Source of the DNA: Terriglobia bacterium
Lineage (GTDB): Bacteria; Acidobacteriota; Terriglobia; Bryobacterales; Bryobacteraceae
Length of the DNA stretch: 64,000 nt
NCBI GenBank assembly: GCA_020073305.1
Contig: JAIQFK010000017.1
Span: 1-64,000, forward strand
Reading direction: 5' to 3'
The notes under the pieces are model-generated. The model was not told where the DNA came from. It made no database searches and saw nothing but the letters and a program-made list of their open reading frames with translations. The position numbers were made by a program, and so were the translations under genes. This document shows, one piece after another, positions 17,096 to 25,242 of the stretch. How positions within the stretch are numbered: position 1 is the stretch's first letter; the number at the start of each line of letters is the position of its first letter.

Positions 17096-18133
17096 TCAAA
17101 TCAGCAGTCCTTGGTAGACCTCCCAGGTCTGTGCGGCTGCTTTTTCCCAACTGAAACGCGACGCTCGGTCTACGCCACGCGCCATCAACTCCTCTCGCAG
17201 CGCCTGGTCGCGCATCAGCCGCTCCAGGGCGGCCGCAAGCCCTGCGACGTCTTCCGGATCGACCAGCAGCGCGGCATCTCCGCACACCTCGGGCAAAGCC
17301 GCGCGGTTCGACGCCATCACCGGCACACCCGCCGCCATCGCCTCGAGCACCGGCATTCCGAAACCCTCGTCCAGCGAGGGAAAGGCAAACACGCTGGCCC
17401 TCGCATACCAGCCCCCCAGCGCTTCGGCGGGAACATAACCCAGCACTTCGATATCCCCGCGCCGCCGGCTGTTGCCGATGCGCGCCAAAATCTCAGCGGC
17501 GCCATAGCCCGCCGATCCTGCCAGCGCCAGCTTCCAGCCAGGCGGCGTGCGCTCAAAGGCCTCCACCAGGCGAGCGATATTCTTGCGGTGCTGAATCGCG
17601 CCCACGTTCAGAATCAGGTTCTGGCGCGCGGCCGGCGCACGGTCCGCAGGCGCGCGCCGGTTAGTGCCGTGATGCACCACGTGCAACCGGGAACGCTCCA
17701 CCCCCAACAGCGTCTCCACCTGGCGCGCGGTAAACTCCGAGACCGTGATAATCGCATCTGATTCCGCCGCCGCCTGGCGCGCCTGCTCGGCAAATCTTCG
17801 GCGAAACTCCGGAGTCGAGTAATCGCCGGTCAGCACGAACAGGTCGTGAAACGTGGTAACCATTCTCCGGAACCGGATCGTCGGAAGCCTCTGGTTCAGG
17901 CCGTGAAACAAATCCCGCGACCGCGGAAACAGCGGTTCGTATAGCAACGACCGGCTGGCATTGGCGGGCAGCCGGGCGGCGAAGGAACGAAGGTAGCGGT
18001 GCGGGCGATAGCAGAATGTGAAGCGCTCGTCAGGATGCGCGGAGACCAACCCGCGCAGCAGTTCGCGCGAGTAGATTCCGACCCCCGAGAGATAGTCTCC
18101 CACGCTGTACGTTGCGTCGAGCGCGATTTTCAA
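17096..18133 (-). CDS. Glycosyltransferase family 4 protein
   Basis: A 345-residue GT-B enzyme. The N-terminal domain begins with the donor/acceptor loop SGVGIYSRELLRGL. The C-terminal domain has LNVGAIQHRKNIARLVEAF and the E-x7-E motif within FPSLDEGFGMPVLEAMAAGVPV (about 258-278), then ALPEVCGDAALLVDP. This is typical of GT4 mannosyl/glucosyl transferases for capsule, exopolysaccharide or glycolipid assembly. Donor and acceptor cannot be told. Its ATG overlaps the stop of the sigma-54 activator gene by 4 bases (18130-18133), so expression is coupled to a regulator. Confidence 0.9.
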   Translation of the reverse strand: MKIALDATYSVGDYLSGVGIYSRELLRGLVSAHPDERFTFCYRPHRYLRSFAARLPANASRSLLYEPLFPRSRDLFHGLNQRLPTIRFRRMVTTFHDLFVLTGDYSTPEFRRRFAEQARQAAAESDAIITVSEFTARQVETLLGVERSRLHVVHHGTNRRAPADRAPAARQNLILNVGAIQHRKNIARLVEAFERTPPGWKLALAGSAGYGAAEILARIGNSRRRGDIEVLGYVPAEALGGWYARASVFAFPSLDEGFGMPVLEAMAAGVPVMASNRAALPEVCGDAALLVDPEDVAGLAAALERLMRDQALREELMARGVDRASRFSWEKAAAQTWEVYQGLLI

Positions 18134-19125
18134 CTGACCAGGCGATACTCTTTCAGTTTTCGATAGAGAGTAGTGCGTCCGATGCCCAGCAGATAGGCGG
18201 CCATCACACGATCGCCCTTGGTGTACTCCAGGGCATGCTGGATCGCTTGCTTCTCCATCTCTGTCAAAGGAATGATACCTGATTGCGGGGTGCCCTGAGG
18301 GCGAGTGACGGTACAGCTAGCTCCCGCCACGGCCGCTGATGCCGGCAAAGAATGCCGAGCTTCCAGGTGCGTTTGCAGCGCCGAAGGCAAATCGGCAGTT
18401 TGCAGGAGCGGTCCGGAGTTCATGGCCACCATCCGTTCAATGCAGTTCTGGAGTTCGCGCACGTTGCCCGGCCAGTCGTAGGACACCATTGTTTCCATGA
18501 CTTCCTGGGTCAGCGTGTGCGTGGCGCCCAGGCGATCGAGGAAGCGCTCCACCAGCAGCGGAATATCGTCCCGGCGGTCACGCAGGGGCGGTAGCCGCAA
18601 ACTCACCACGTTTAACCGGTAGAAAAGGTCCTGGCGAAAATTGTTGCGTTCGATCTCGCGGGCCAAGTCGCGATGCGTGGCAGCCACCACGCGGATCTCC
18701 ACCTTCTTGGTGGCCAGAGAGCCCACCGGACGGAATTCCCGCTCCTGCAAGAGGCGCAGCAGCTTCACCTGCATGTCGAGGGGCAGATCGCCGATTTCAT
18801 CAAAGAACGCCGTGCCGCCGTCCGCCAGCTCGATCAGCCCGCGCTTGGTTTCCGCCGCTCCGGTGAAAGCACCGCGCGTGTGCCCGAACAACTCGCTCTC
18901 CATGAGCGGACCGACGAGCGACCCGCAGTCGATCGCGACGAAATTTCCTGCCGTACTGGCGTTGTGGATGGCGCGGGCAATGACCTCCTTGCCCGTGCCG
19001 CTCTCGCCCAACAGCAGTACCGGCGATTTGGAATGCCCCAACCTTTCAATATGCCGGCGGATTTGGCGGATCTGCGAGGATTCCCCCACCAGACCGTGAG
19101 AGGCGTCCACACACGAGGAGTTCAT
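18130..19125 (-). CDS. Sigma-54-dependent transcriptional activator, AAA+ and Fis HTH, no receiver domain
   Basis: A 331-residue enhancer-binding protein. Walker A GESGTGKE is at 40-47, the sigma-54-contacting loop GAFTGA at 85-90, Walker B GGTAFFDEIG at 103-112, then sensor and R-finger segments (RFLDRLG, YDWPGNVRELQN). A C-terminal Fis-type HTH (about 290-331, GDRVMAAYLLGIGRTTLYRKL) follows a Ser/Ala linker. There is only a short N-terminus (MNSSCVDASHGLVGES), so no phospho-receiver or GAF domain controls it. It is probably regulated by a partner protein or by amount. It overlaps the glycosyltransferase start by 4 bases. No nearby -24/-12 promoter was confidently found. Confidence 0.93.
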   Translation of the reverse strand: MNSSCVDASHGLVGESSQIRQIRRHIERLGHSKSPVLLLGESGTGKEVIARAIHNASTAGNFVAIDCGSLVGPLMESELFGHTRGAFTGAAETKRGLIELADGGTAFFDEIGDLPLDMQVKLLRLLQEREFRPVGSLATKKVEIRVVAATHRDLAREIERNNFRQDLFYRLNVVSLRLPPLRDRRDDIPLLVERFLDRLGATHTLTQEVMETMVSYDWPGNVRELQNCIERMVAMNSGPLLQTADLPSALQTHLEARHSLPASAAVAGASCTVTRPQGTPQSGIIPLTEMEKQAIQHALEYTKGDRVMAAYLLGIGRTTLYRKLKEYRLVS

Positions 19126-19242
19126 GAGTCGTTATGGATATAGTGTGCCCTCTGCGCAGCATTCTCTCTCCATCTGCACGGCTGATTGCACAGATCCGTG
19201 GGCGCAGGGCCTGGCGTTGTTTGCCGGAGACCTACGGTGAGT

Positions 19243-20283
19243 TTAGGCGATCTTGGCGGCCGGGGGACTAGTAGGAGGAGAGGCTGTTTCGGCGGGCAGG
19301 ACTTGAGGAGAGTCTGTCTGATCATCAACCGGCTCGGCGTTTGGGGCGGGCGCGGGCCGGTCCTGGCGGCGAATGCGGATGAGGGAGCGCAGGGCCTGCC
19401 TCCGCACACGTGCGTCTTCATCTCGCACTAAAGCATCCAGTGCCGGCTCGAAGGCTTCGTCGCGGACCATGCCCATGGCAAAGGCGGCGGCCGCGCGGGC
19501 CAAGGGTTCCGAGTCGGACGCCATTTTCTGCAGGTTGGTGATCACCTCGGTTCCGGTGTAATGTAGTCCAATCAGGGCATTGGCCGCGACCCGATGGTGC
19601 GGGTCACTCAAAGCGGCCATGAAGACGGCACGCGCGGCCGGCGAATCCGCACCCCAAAGGCTTTCGACCGCATTCGCACGCACGCGCGCGTCGGAGTCGG
19701 TCAGTCTTCTGCGAACCCAATCCGGATTCTTGCTGGTGCGGCCATACAGGCAGGCGGCTTTCGATCGCACATGAGGGTCGGAACTGCTTAGCAGGCGGGA
19801 CAGGGGCAGTAGGATGTGGCGATTCGCGGGCAATTCACTCACGATGCTCAGCACGCGTTTGGCCCGCACAACGTCCACCTGGCAGATGGCGTTGTCGTTC
19901 GATGGGAATCCGAGATGCAAGAGTCTGATATCGAGCATCGGGTCGGAAGAAACCCAGCGCTTGGCCAAGGAAATAGCGGCCGCCAGCGGCAACATGGCGG
20001 GATCGATGAGGCTGGCCACCAACACCGGGCTGCACCACAGCAACTCCATGAGGCAGACGGCTCCGGCTCCGGCGGAGGATGCTTTCAGAACGCGGCATGC
20101 CGAATGCAGAAACGCCACCGGGTCTTGTTCCAGCAGCCGGCGCATATCCCGCTTGAAGAGGGCCGAGCTGGACTGGAACTCGTCCACCAGCCTGTGGAGA
20201 AACAAGTCTGCTTCCGCCTCGGCCGGCGGCACGCGCGCCTGCTGGATGTACTCACGGACCAGGTCTGTCACCGGAACCGACAT
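19243..20283 (-). CDS. HEAT-repeat protein
   Basis: A protein of about 346 residues. Residues about 180-320 contain at least four HEAT-type helical pairs (DPHVRSKAACLYGR, DARVRANAVESLWG, HHRVAANALIGLHY, DARVRRQALRSLIR). The first half is helical without a recognisable domain, and the C-terminus is Pro/Ala-rich and probably disordered. Start ATG 20283 (MSVPVTDLVREYIQ) begins the coherent sequence; the in-frame extension to 20523 is rejected because it lies over the KdpD-like gene. It is a likely protein-protein scaffold. It begins 65 bases after the KdpD-like gene, on the same strand. Confidence 0.82.
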   Translation of the reverse strand: MSVPVTDLVREYIQQARVPPAEAEADLFLHRLVDEFQSSSALFKRDMRRLLEQDPVAFLHSACRVLKASSAGAGAVCLMELLWCSPVLVASLIDPAMLPLAAAISLAKRWVSSDPMLDIRLLHLGFPSNDNAICQVDVVRAKRVLSIVSELPANRHILLPLSRLLSSSDPHVRSKAACLYGRTSKNPDWVRRRLTDSDARVRANAVESLWGADSPAARAVFMAALSDPHHRVAANALIGLHYTGTEVITNLQKMASDSEPLARAAAAFAMGMVRDEAFEPALDALVRDEDARVRRQALRSLIRIRRQDRPAPAPNAEPVDDQTDSPQVLPAETASPPTSPPAAKIA

Positions 20284-20347
20284 TCGAGATGGATACCCGA
20301 ATGACTCATCGGCCCGCGGTGGTAAATATTGAGCCGGAAACCTCCTT

Positions 20348-21478
20348 TTATCGCCGCCGTTCGGCCACGATGGTGATCTCCATGTCGCGCGCCAGCCGGA
20401 CCGCCCGGTGCAGCGTGCTCCCTCGCACACGGTGCTTCCAACCCTGGGACGGGCTCCGCCCCATGAAGATCTGGGTGGCGTGGCGCGCGCGGGCGAATTC
20501 GACCACGCTTTCTGACACTTCATTCCCCTCGATCACGTGGGTCTCGATACGCAGATTGCGTGCGAAACCCAAGTGCTTTTCGACCGCTTCCCGTTCCTCC
20601 TGCGCAAGATGCGCCAGCGTGGGGTCGGGGCTGACGTATATGGCGAGGCATTCGGCCCTGAGGTAATCGGCGACTCGTCTCCCGCGCCGGATTAAAACGG
20701 CGGCGGAGGGCCGCTCGTCAATACAAATCAGGATGCACTCCTTCGGCCCGGTGGGTTCCGCGGAAAGAGGCGTGTCCCGCAGGCCGGGAGAAATAGAGTC
20801 GCCGCTGCCGGCGGACAATTTCTCCTCGATCTCGTGCGCCGCGTGCCGCATGACGATCTCGCGGAGAGCGCTCAGGTTGTGTTCGGCGAAGAAGTTCTCC
20901 AGAGCTTTTTCCGCCTTCTCCGGAGAATAGATGACGCCCCGCTCCAGACGGTGGCGGAGCGCTCGCGGGGTGACATCTACGACCACAATCTCATCCGCCT
21001 GATCCACCACCCAATCCGGCAGCGTTTCGCGCACGCGGACGCCGGTCATCTGCCAGACCTGATCGTTCAGGCTTTCCAGGTGCTGGATGTTGAGCGAGGT
21101 CAGTACACTGATGCCGGCCTCAAGCAGCACTTGCACATCCTGGCACCTCTTGGTACGCTCCGAGCCGGGAACGTTGGTGTGTGCGAGTTCATCGACCAGG
21201 CAGACCTCCGGCTTACGCTTTAGGATGGCTTCGGTGTCCATCTCCTCGAATATCGTGCCGCGGTATTCGATTTTTCGGCGCGGGATGATCTCCAGTCCCT
21301 CGGTCCGGGCGATGGTGTCCTTGCGGCCATGGGGCTCGAAGTAGCCGATGACCGTGTCCACGCCTTTGCGGCGCAGCTCTTGCCCTTCGTCCAGCATCTG
21401 GTACGTCTTGCCTACGCCCGCCGCGTAGCCCAAGAAAATCTTAAAGCGGCCTTTCCTGGCTGGTGACTGGGATGTCAT
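20348..21478 (-). CDS. KdpD N-terminal domain / universal-stress protein (copy B), no kinase domain
   Basis: A 376-residue protein with the KdpD cytoplasmic N-terminal module: P-loop GYAAGVGKTYQMLDEG (about 17-32), then VIGYFEPHGR, EVCLVDELAHTNVPGS and SLNIQHLESLND. A Usp-like domain occupies about 245-376 (ILICIDERPSAAVLIRRG; ATQIFMGRS). The membrane helices and histidine kinase of full KdpD are absent. In KdpD this part senses intracellular signals such as K+ and c-di-AMP. It overlaps the upstream paralogue by 4 bases (ATGA). The protein presumably works with a separate kinase. Confidence 0.9.
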   Translation of the reverse strand: MTSQSPARKGRFKIFLGYAAGVGKTYQMLDEGQELRRKGVDTVIGYFEPHGRKDTIARTEGLEIIPRRKIEYRGTIFEEMDTEAILKRKPEVCLVDELAHTNVPGSERTKRCQDVQVLLEAGISVLTSLNIQHLESLNDQVWQMTGVRVRETLPDWVVDQADEIVVVDVTPRALRHRLERGVIYSPEKAEKALENFFAEHNLSALREIVMRHAAHEIEEKLSAGSGDSISPGLRDTPLSAEPTGPKECILICIDERPSAAVLIRRGRRVADYLRAECLAIYVSPDPTLAHLAQEEREAVEKHLGFARNLRIETHVIEGNEVSESVVEFARARHATQIFMGRSPSQGWKHRVRGSTLHRAVRLARDMEITIVAERRR

Positions 21479-22581
21479 GACACGGGGCGGGGTTCCGAAT
21501 GAGGGAAGATGCGCACATCCATGGCGTCGGCGGCCGCGATCAACCGGTCCAGCGGATTGCCGAACAGCAGCTCGTGCCAGCGGCTCCTGAGGCTGTGACC
21601 CACAAACAGTTGCGTAACGGCGTGCGCACGGGCAAATTCAAGAATGGCGGAGGCCGAACCCGAGGCCTCCAGGATGTGCACCTTGGCGCCCAACTCACGG
21701 GCCAGAGCCAGGTGCTTCTCGACCAGTTCCTCGTCGGAGTCGCTCAAGCCTTTCTGCCGCACGTACAGCGCCAGAAGATCGCAATGGAATCTCTCTGCGT
21801 TGCGATGCCCGCTCTCCAGCATGCGTTTGGCGTTGCTGCGCGGCGTGATGCAAACCAGGATGCGCTCCTGGCTGCCGAGAAACGTTTCCACTCCACGGAG
21901 CTCCAGCGACTGGTGCAGTTGCTGATCCACCACTTCAGCCGCCAGCAACAGCGCTAGTTCGCGGAGTTCGGACAGCCGGCGGGTGTCAGCGGTGCTCGAC
22001 GGCACATCCTGGTGCAGATCGTCCGGAGGCGCATCGACAATGACAATTTCATCGGCCGAGCGGATAAACGCTTCGGGCACCGTGTGCGACGCGCGTTTCC
22101 CGGTGATCTTCTCGATGGCGTCCTGTTGCTCGGCAATGTACTGCAAATTGATCGCCGTGACCACCGTGATGCCGTTATCGAGTAGCTCTTTCACGTCCTG
22201 CCACCGCTTGGGATTGCGGCTTCCGGGCGGATTGTCGCGGGCCAGTTCATCCACCAGACATACCTGCGGGTGCCGCCGCAGGATGGCGACGACGTCCATG
22301 ACCTCCTCTTCCTTTCCATCCACCCGGACCTTTAGACCGGGGATCACTTCCATGGTTTCGAGGACTTTGGATACGTCGGGTCCGAGCTTGCCCTGAATGT
22401 AGCCGATCACCACATCCTGCCCGCGCTGCTTGCGGCGCCGCCCTTCGTCGAGCATGCGAAACGACTTGCCGACGCGCGAAGCGTAGCCCAGGAACATCTT
22501 GAGGCGGCCGCGACGGGACTGCTGCTCTTCCGCCTCTATGCGGCGAAGCAATTCCTCGGGGCTGGGCCGCGCATTGGGCAT
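21475..22581 (-). CDS. KdpD N-terminal domain / universal-stress protein (copy A), no kinase domain
   Basis: A 368-residue paralogue of the next gene. A short helical N-terminus (SPEELLRRIEAEEQ) precedes GYASRVGKSFRMLDEG, VIGYIQGKLG, QVCLVDELARDNPPGS and a Usp domain (RILVCITPRSNAKRML; VTQLFVGHSL). The P-loop reads ASRVGKS where KdpD has APGVGKT, so nucleotide use may differ. Tandem order and a 4-base overlap suggest duplication and coupled expression. No kdpFABC genes are in the window. Confidence 0.9.
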   Translation of the reverse strand: MPNARPSPEELLRRIEAEEQQSRRGRLKMFLGYASRVGKSFRMLDEGRRRKQRGQDVVIGYIQGKLGPDVSKVLETMEVIPGLKVRVDGKEEEVMDVVAILRRHPQVCLVDELARDNPPGSRNPKRWQDVKELLDNGITVVTAINLQYIAEQQDAIEKITGKRASHTVPEAFIRSADEIVIVDAPPDDLHQDVPSSTADTRRLSELRELALLLAAEVVDQQLHQSLELRGVETFLGSQERILVCITPRSNAKRMLESGHRNAERFHCDLLALYVRQKGLSDSDEELVEKHLALARELGAKVHILEASGSASAILEFARAHAVTQLFVGHSLRSRWHELLFGNPLDRLIAAADAMDVRIFPHSEPRPVS

Positions 22582-22691
22582 ACCGATAGCATGTTACCAA
22601 GATCCTTGCTTAGTGCCGAACCGCTAAACCAGGCCGAATGTGGCCGTGTTTTGTCCCGTGCGATGAATCCGAGGTAACGTAAGGCGATAAA

Positions 22692-23198
22692 GTGAAAGAT
22701 ACTATGCCTGAACATCAGGATGAAGCGATGCCTGACGAGGCAGACAAGGGCTTGTTGGAGAGACTGGCGCGCATCGAGCGCGAACTGGGCCATCTGAAAG
22801 ACGCTTTGGGCTTGCTGGGTGTGCGGCGTTGCTGCCGGTGTCAGAAGTTCTTTCGACGCGCAGACGGCGCCGCCCTGTTCGACTGTGGCGACCTGGTGTG
22901 CTACCCCTGCATTCATGAATGGTGGCCGCGTCGTTGCGCGGAACTCGCAGTGAAGGATCGTGAAATCATCGAGCGCAGGCTCGTGAGCTGGCTGGTCACC
23001 CACCACAACGGCCAGGTCATCCATGACCTGAGGAAAATGCCCGAAGACCACCTCCAGGAACTGAGGATCGTTGCCACTTGTGGGGAATGTAACGGAACCG
23101 GAGCGCAGGGGCACCAGCGATGTCCGTATTGCGATGGCGGGTCGATCTGGGTAGTAGTGCCAAGAAGACGTGGAGACCGCGAAACTGCCCCAGAATGA
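22692..23198 (+). CDS. Cysteine-rich zinc-ribbon protein of unknown function
   Basis: A 168-residue protein. A helical, acidic N-terminus (about 1-45, with a possible coiled coil LLERLARIERELGHLKDAL) is followed by four CxxC-type pairs: RCCRCQKFF, LVCYPC, TCGECNGTG and RCPYCDGG. The last two resemble DnaJ-type zinc ribbons. Two metal sites flank a helical middle. A GTG at 22692 or ATG at 22704 could be the start. No recognised family. It lies between divergent KdpD-like and convergent aldolase genes, so neighbours do not explain it. Confidence 0.65.
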   Translation: MKDTMPEHQDEAMPDEADKGLLERLARIERELGHLKDALGLLGVRRCCRCQKFFRRADGAALFDCGDLVCYPCIHEWWPRRCAELAVKDREIIERRLVSWLVTHHNGQVIHDLRKMPEDHLQELRIVATCGECNGTGAQGHQRCPYCDGGSIWVVVPRRRGDRETAPE

Positions 23199-23221
23199 AG
23201 AACAGCCGGAACATTGTGCTG

Positions 23222-23881
23222 TTAACGTGCCGTCTTCTCGGCGCGCGTGTCCTTCACCATGGCCAAGAACCGGCGTGCCAGTTCGTGAATCTGCGCTTCT
23301 TGCCGCCGCTGTAGAGCCTCATGCGGAATCAACTCTGACCCGATACCCAGCGCGGTGGCTCCGGCGCGAATGAAATTGGCGGCGCTTTGTTGATTGACAC
23401 CACCAGAGGCAATCAACGGCACCTGTGGAAAGGGAACCTTCAAGGCTCGGATGTAATTGGGTCCGCCGACGGGCGCGCAAGGGAAAACTTTTACAAAGTC
23501 GGCCCCGGACTTCCACGCCGCGATCACCTCGGTGGGGGTCAACGCCCCTGGGAAAACCACCACGTCGTGCTTCAGCGCGAATTCCACAACCTCCAAGACC
23601 AATCCCGTGATGGTCAAAAACTTGGCGCCAGCATCCAGACAGCGCCGGGCCGTTTCTACATCCAGGACGGTTCCAGCGCCTACGATCATGTCGGGAAGCG
23701 TCCGTGCCACATGGGAGATCACGTCGGTTGCGCCTGGTACGGTCATGGTGACTTCCGCGATGGGGATACCGGCGCGGTTTACCGCTTCCGCGGCATAACG
23801 CGCGTGCTCGGACGCGGATACGCGAATTCCAGGAACGATTCCGATTTCCTCAATGCGGGCGCGCACTTGTGCTTTTGTCAT
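23222..23881 (-). CDS. KDPG/KHG-type class I aldolase
   Basis: A 219-residue TIM-barrel aldolase of the Eda family (2-dehydro-3-deoxy-6-phosphogluconate / 4-hydroxy-2-oxoglutarate aldolase). Landmarks: IAEVTMTVPGA (usual E-x-T segment), VGAGTVLDVETA, the Schiff-base lysine in GADFVKVFPC, and IASGGVNQQSAANFIRAGA. The phosphate-binding strand has ALGIGSEL. Length fits. It is isolated, with no Entner-Doudoroff dehydratase near. Exact substrate is unknown; sugar-acid or hydroxyglutarate cleavage are both plausible. Confidence 0.87.
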   Translation of the reverse strand: MTKAQVRARIEEIGIVPGIRVSASEHARYAAEAVNRAGIPIAEVTMTVPGATDVISHVARTLPDMIVGAGTVLDVETARRCLDAGAKFLTITGLVLEVVEFALKHDVVVFPGALTPTEVIAAWKSGADFVKVFPCAPVGGPNYIRALKVPFPQVPLIASGGVNQQSAANFIRAGATALGIGSELIPHEALQRRQEAQIHELARRFLAMVKDTRAEKTAR

Positions 23882-23951
23882 GAATTCGAATTCCTCGTGT
23901 TGATTTTTACACGACTCCGCTGGTTCAACCGCAAGGAACAGGATACGGGGA

Positions 23952-25226
23952 TCAGGGAAGGTTCCTGGTCCCTACGGCTTCGCGGACCTGCTCCAGCGCC
24001 AGCAGGTAAGAAGCGAGGCTCTGGCGGTAGGCGACCTGCGTAGCGCGATAGCTGCGCTCGGCGTCCAGGAAATCGAGCAGGCTCGCGGCGCCGCGGCGGT
24101 AGGCATATTCGCTAATCTCGCGGCCTTTCTGGGCCACGTCGAGGTAACCAGAACGATAGAACTGAACCACGATATCGTTCGTCTGCAGGCCCTCATACGC
24201 GTCTTTCACATCGGTCATCACTTGTCCGGTTGCCTCCTGCTGCTGTTGTTGCGCCTGGGTGATGGCGTAACCGGTCCGCGCAATTTCGCCCTGATTGCGG
24301 TCAAAAATTGGCAGGGGAACACTTACATTGAACGTCAGGGCGCTGATGCTATTGACGTGCGAGTAGTTCCCCGCCACGGTGACATCGACCTTTCCATTCG
24401 CCTTGGCCAGCAGGTATTGGCTGTTGGCTGCGGTAACGCCCTGCTGCGCCGCGCGCAGATCCGGCCGATTCTCGATCGCTTTCGTTTGCAGGACTTCGAG
24501 GTTCACCGTGAGCGGTAGATAATCGAACGGTCCCGCGACGTCGTAATCTCGCGACACGGATTCGTAGCCCAGCTGTTGCCTGAGATCCGACAGCGCCTGG
24601 ACCTTGGCGAGCTGCGCCTGCTGCAAGTCCGTCTGAAATTGCAGCAGCTGGAGTTTAATCTTCAGGAAGTCGTTCTCGCTGATGCTACCGGATTTGTGTT
24701 GGAATTCGGCGATGTCCACCGTATTTTGAAAGCTTTTCAGATTCTGCTGCGCGAGCTCCAGCGTCGATCCAGCAAGTTGCGCATTGACGAATAACGAGGC
24801 CACCTGAAACGTTAGAGTGCGTTCGTTGTCCGTCACCTGGGAGCGCGTTACGGCGGTCGCATCCTTCGCTGCCTGCAGGCGGTGCTGCCGCTTCTTGCCG
24901 CGCTCAAACAGGTAACTCAGGCCGATGTCGCCCTCGGTTGAGTCGTGGAGGTAATCCGCCAAACTGCCGCTTGTCTTTTCGAGCGGCAGGTATTCCCAAT
25001 CGGTGAAGAGCGTCGGATTCGGTCTCAGGTTCGCCGTGATTTCCTGTGCCTCGCTTTGCTGGATCGTGGTTCGCGCGGCCAGCAGGTTATGGTTATGCTG
25101 GAGCGCCATCTGGATGGCCTCGTCGAGGGTAACGAGTCTCGGGGTCGCCTGGCCGGATGCCAATTGGGCGAACAAAATGCCCGCGAACCAGACGGAGGTC
25201 AGGGAAGCCCTGCATAGGTGGCGCAT
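23952..25226 (-). CDS. TolC-family outer-membrane efflux channel (CusC-like)
   Basis: A protein of about 424 residues. The signal peptide is near 1-25 (MRHLCRASLTSVWFAGILFA). Two TolC repeat halves follow: LDEAIQMALQHNHNLLAART and NDFLKIKLQLLQFQTDLQQAQ in the first, AQQGVTAANSQYLLAKANGK and LDAERSYRATQVAYRQSLA in the second. Start 25226 is chosen so that the leader is N-terminal. There is no lipobox. It is the third gene of the efflux operon (CusB-CusA-CusC order), 16 bases after CusA ends, and forms the outer-membrane exit duct. Confidence 0.9.
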   Translation of the reverse strand: MRHLCRASLTSVWFAGILFAQLASGQATPRLVTLDEAIQMALQHNHNLLAARTTIQQSEAQEITANLRPNPTLFTDWEYLPLEKTSGSLADYLHDSTEGDIGLSYLFERGKKRQHRLQAAKDATAVTRSQVTDNERTLTFQVASLFVNAQLAGSTLELAQQNLKSFQNTVDIAEFQHKSGSISENDFLKIKLQLLQFQTDLQQAQLAKVQALSDLRQQLGYESVSRDYDVAGPFDYLPLTVNLEVLQTKAIENRPDLRAAQQGVTAANSQYLLAKANGKVDVTVAGNYSHVNSISALTFNVSVPLPIFDRNQGEIARTGYAITQAQQQQQEATGQVMTDVKDAYEGLQTNDIVVQFYRSGYLDVAQKGREISEYAYRRGAASLLDFLDAERSYRATQVAYRQSLASYLLALEQVREAVGTRNLP

Positions 25227-25242
25227 ATTCACGAGTGCCCGC

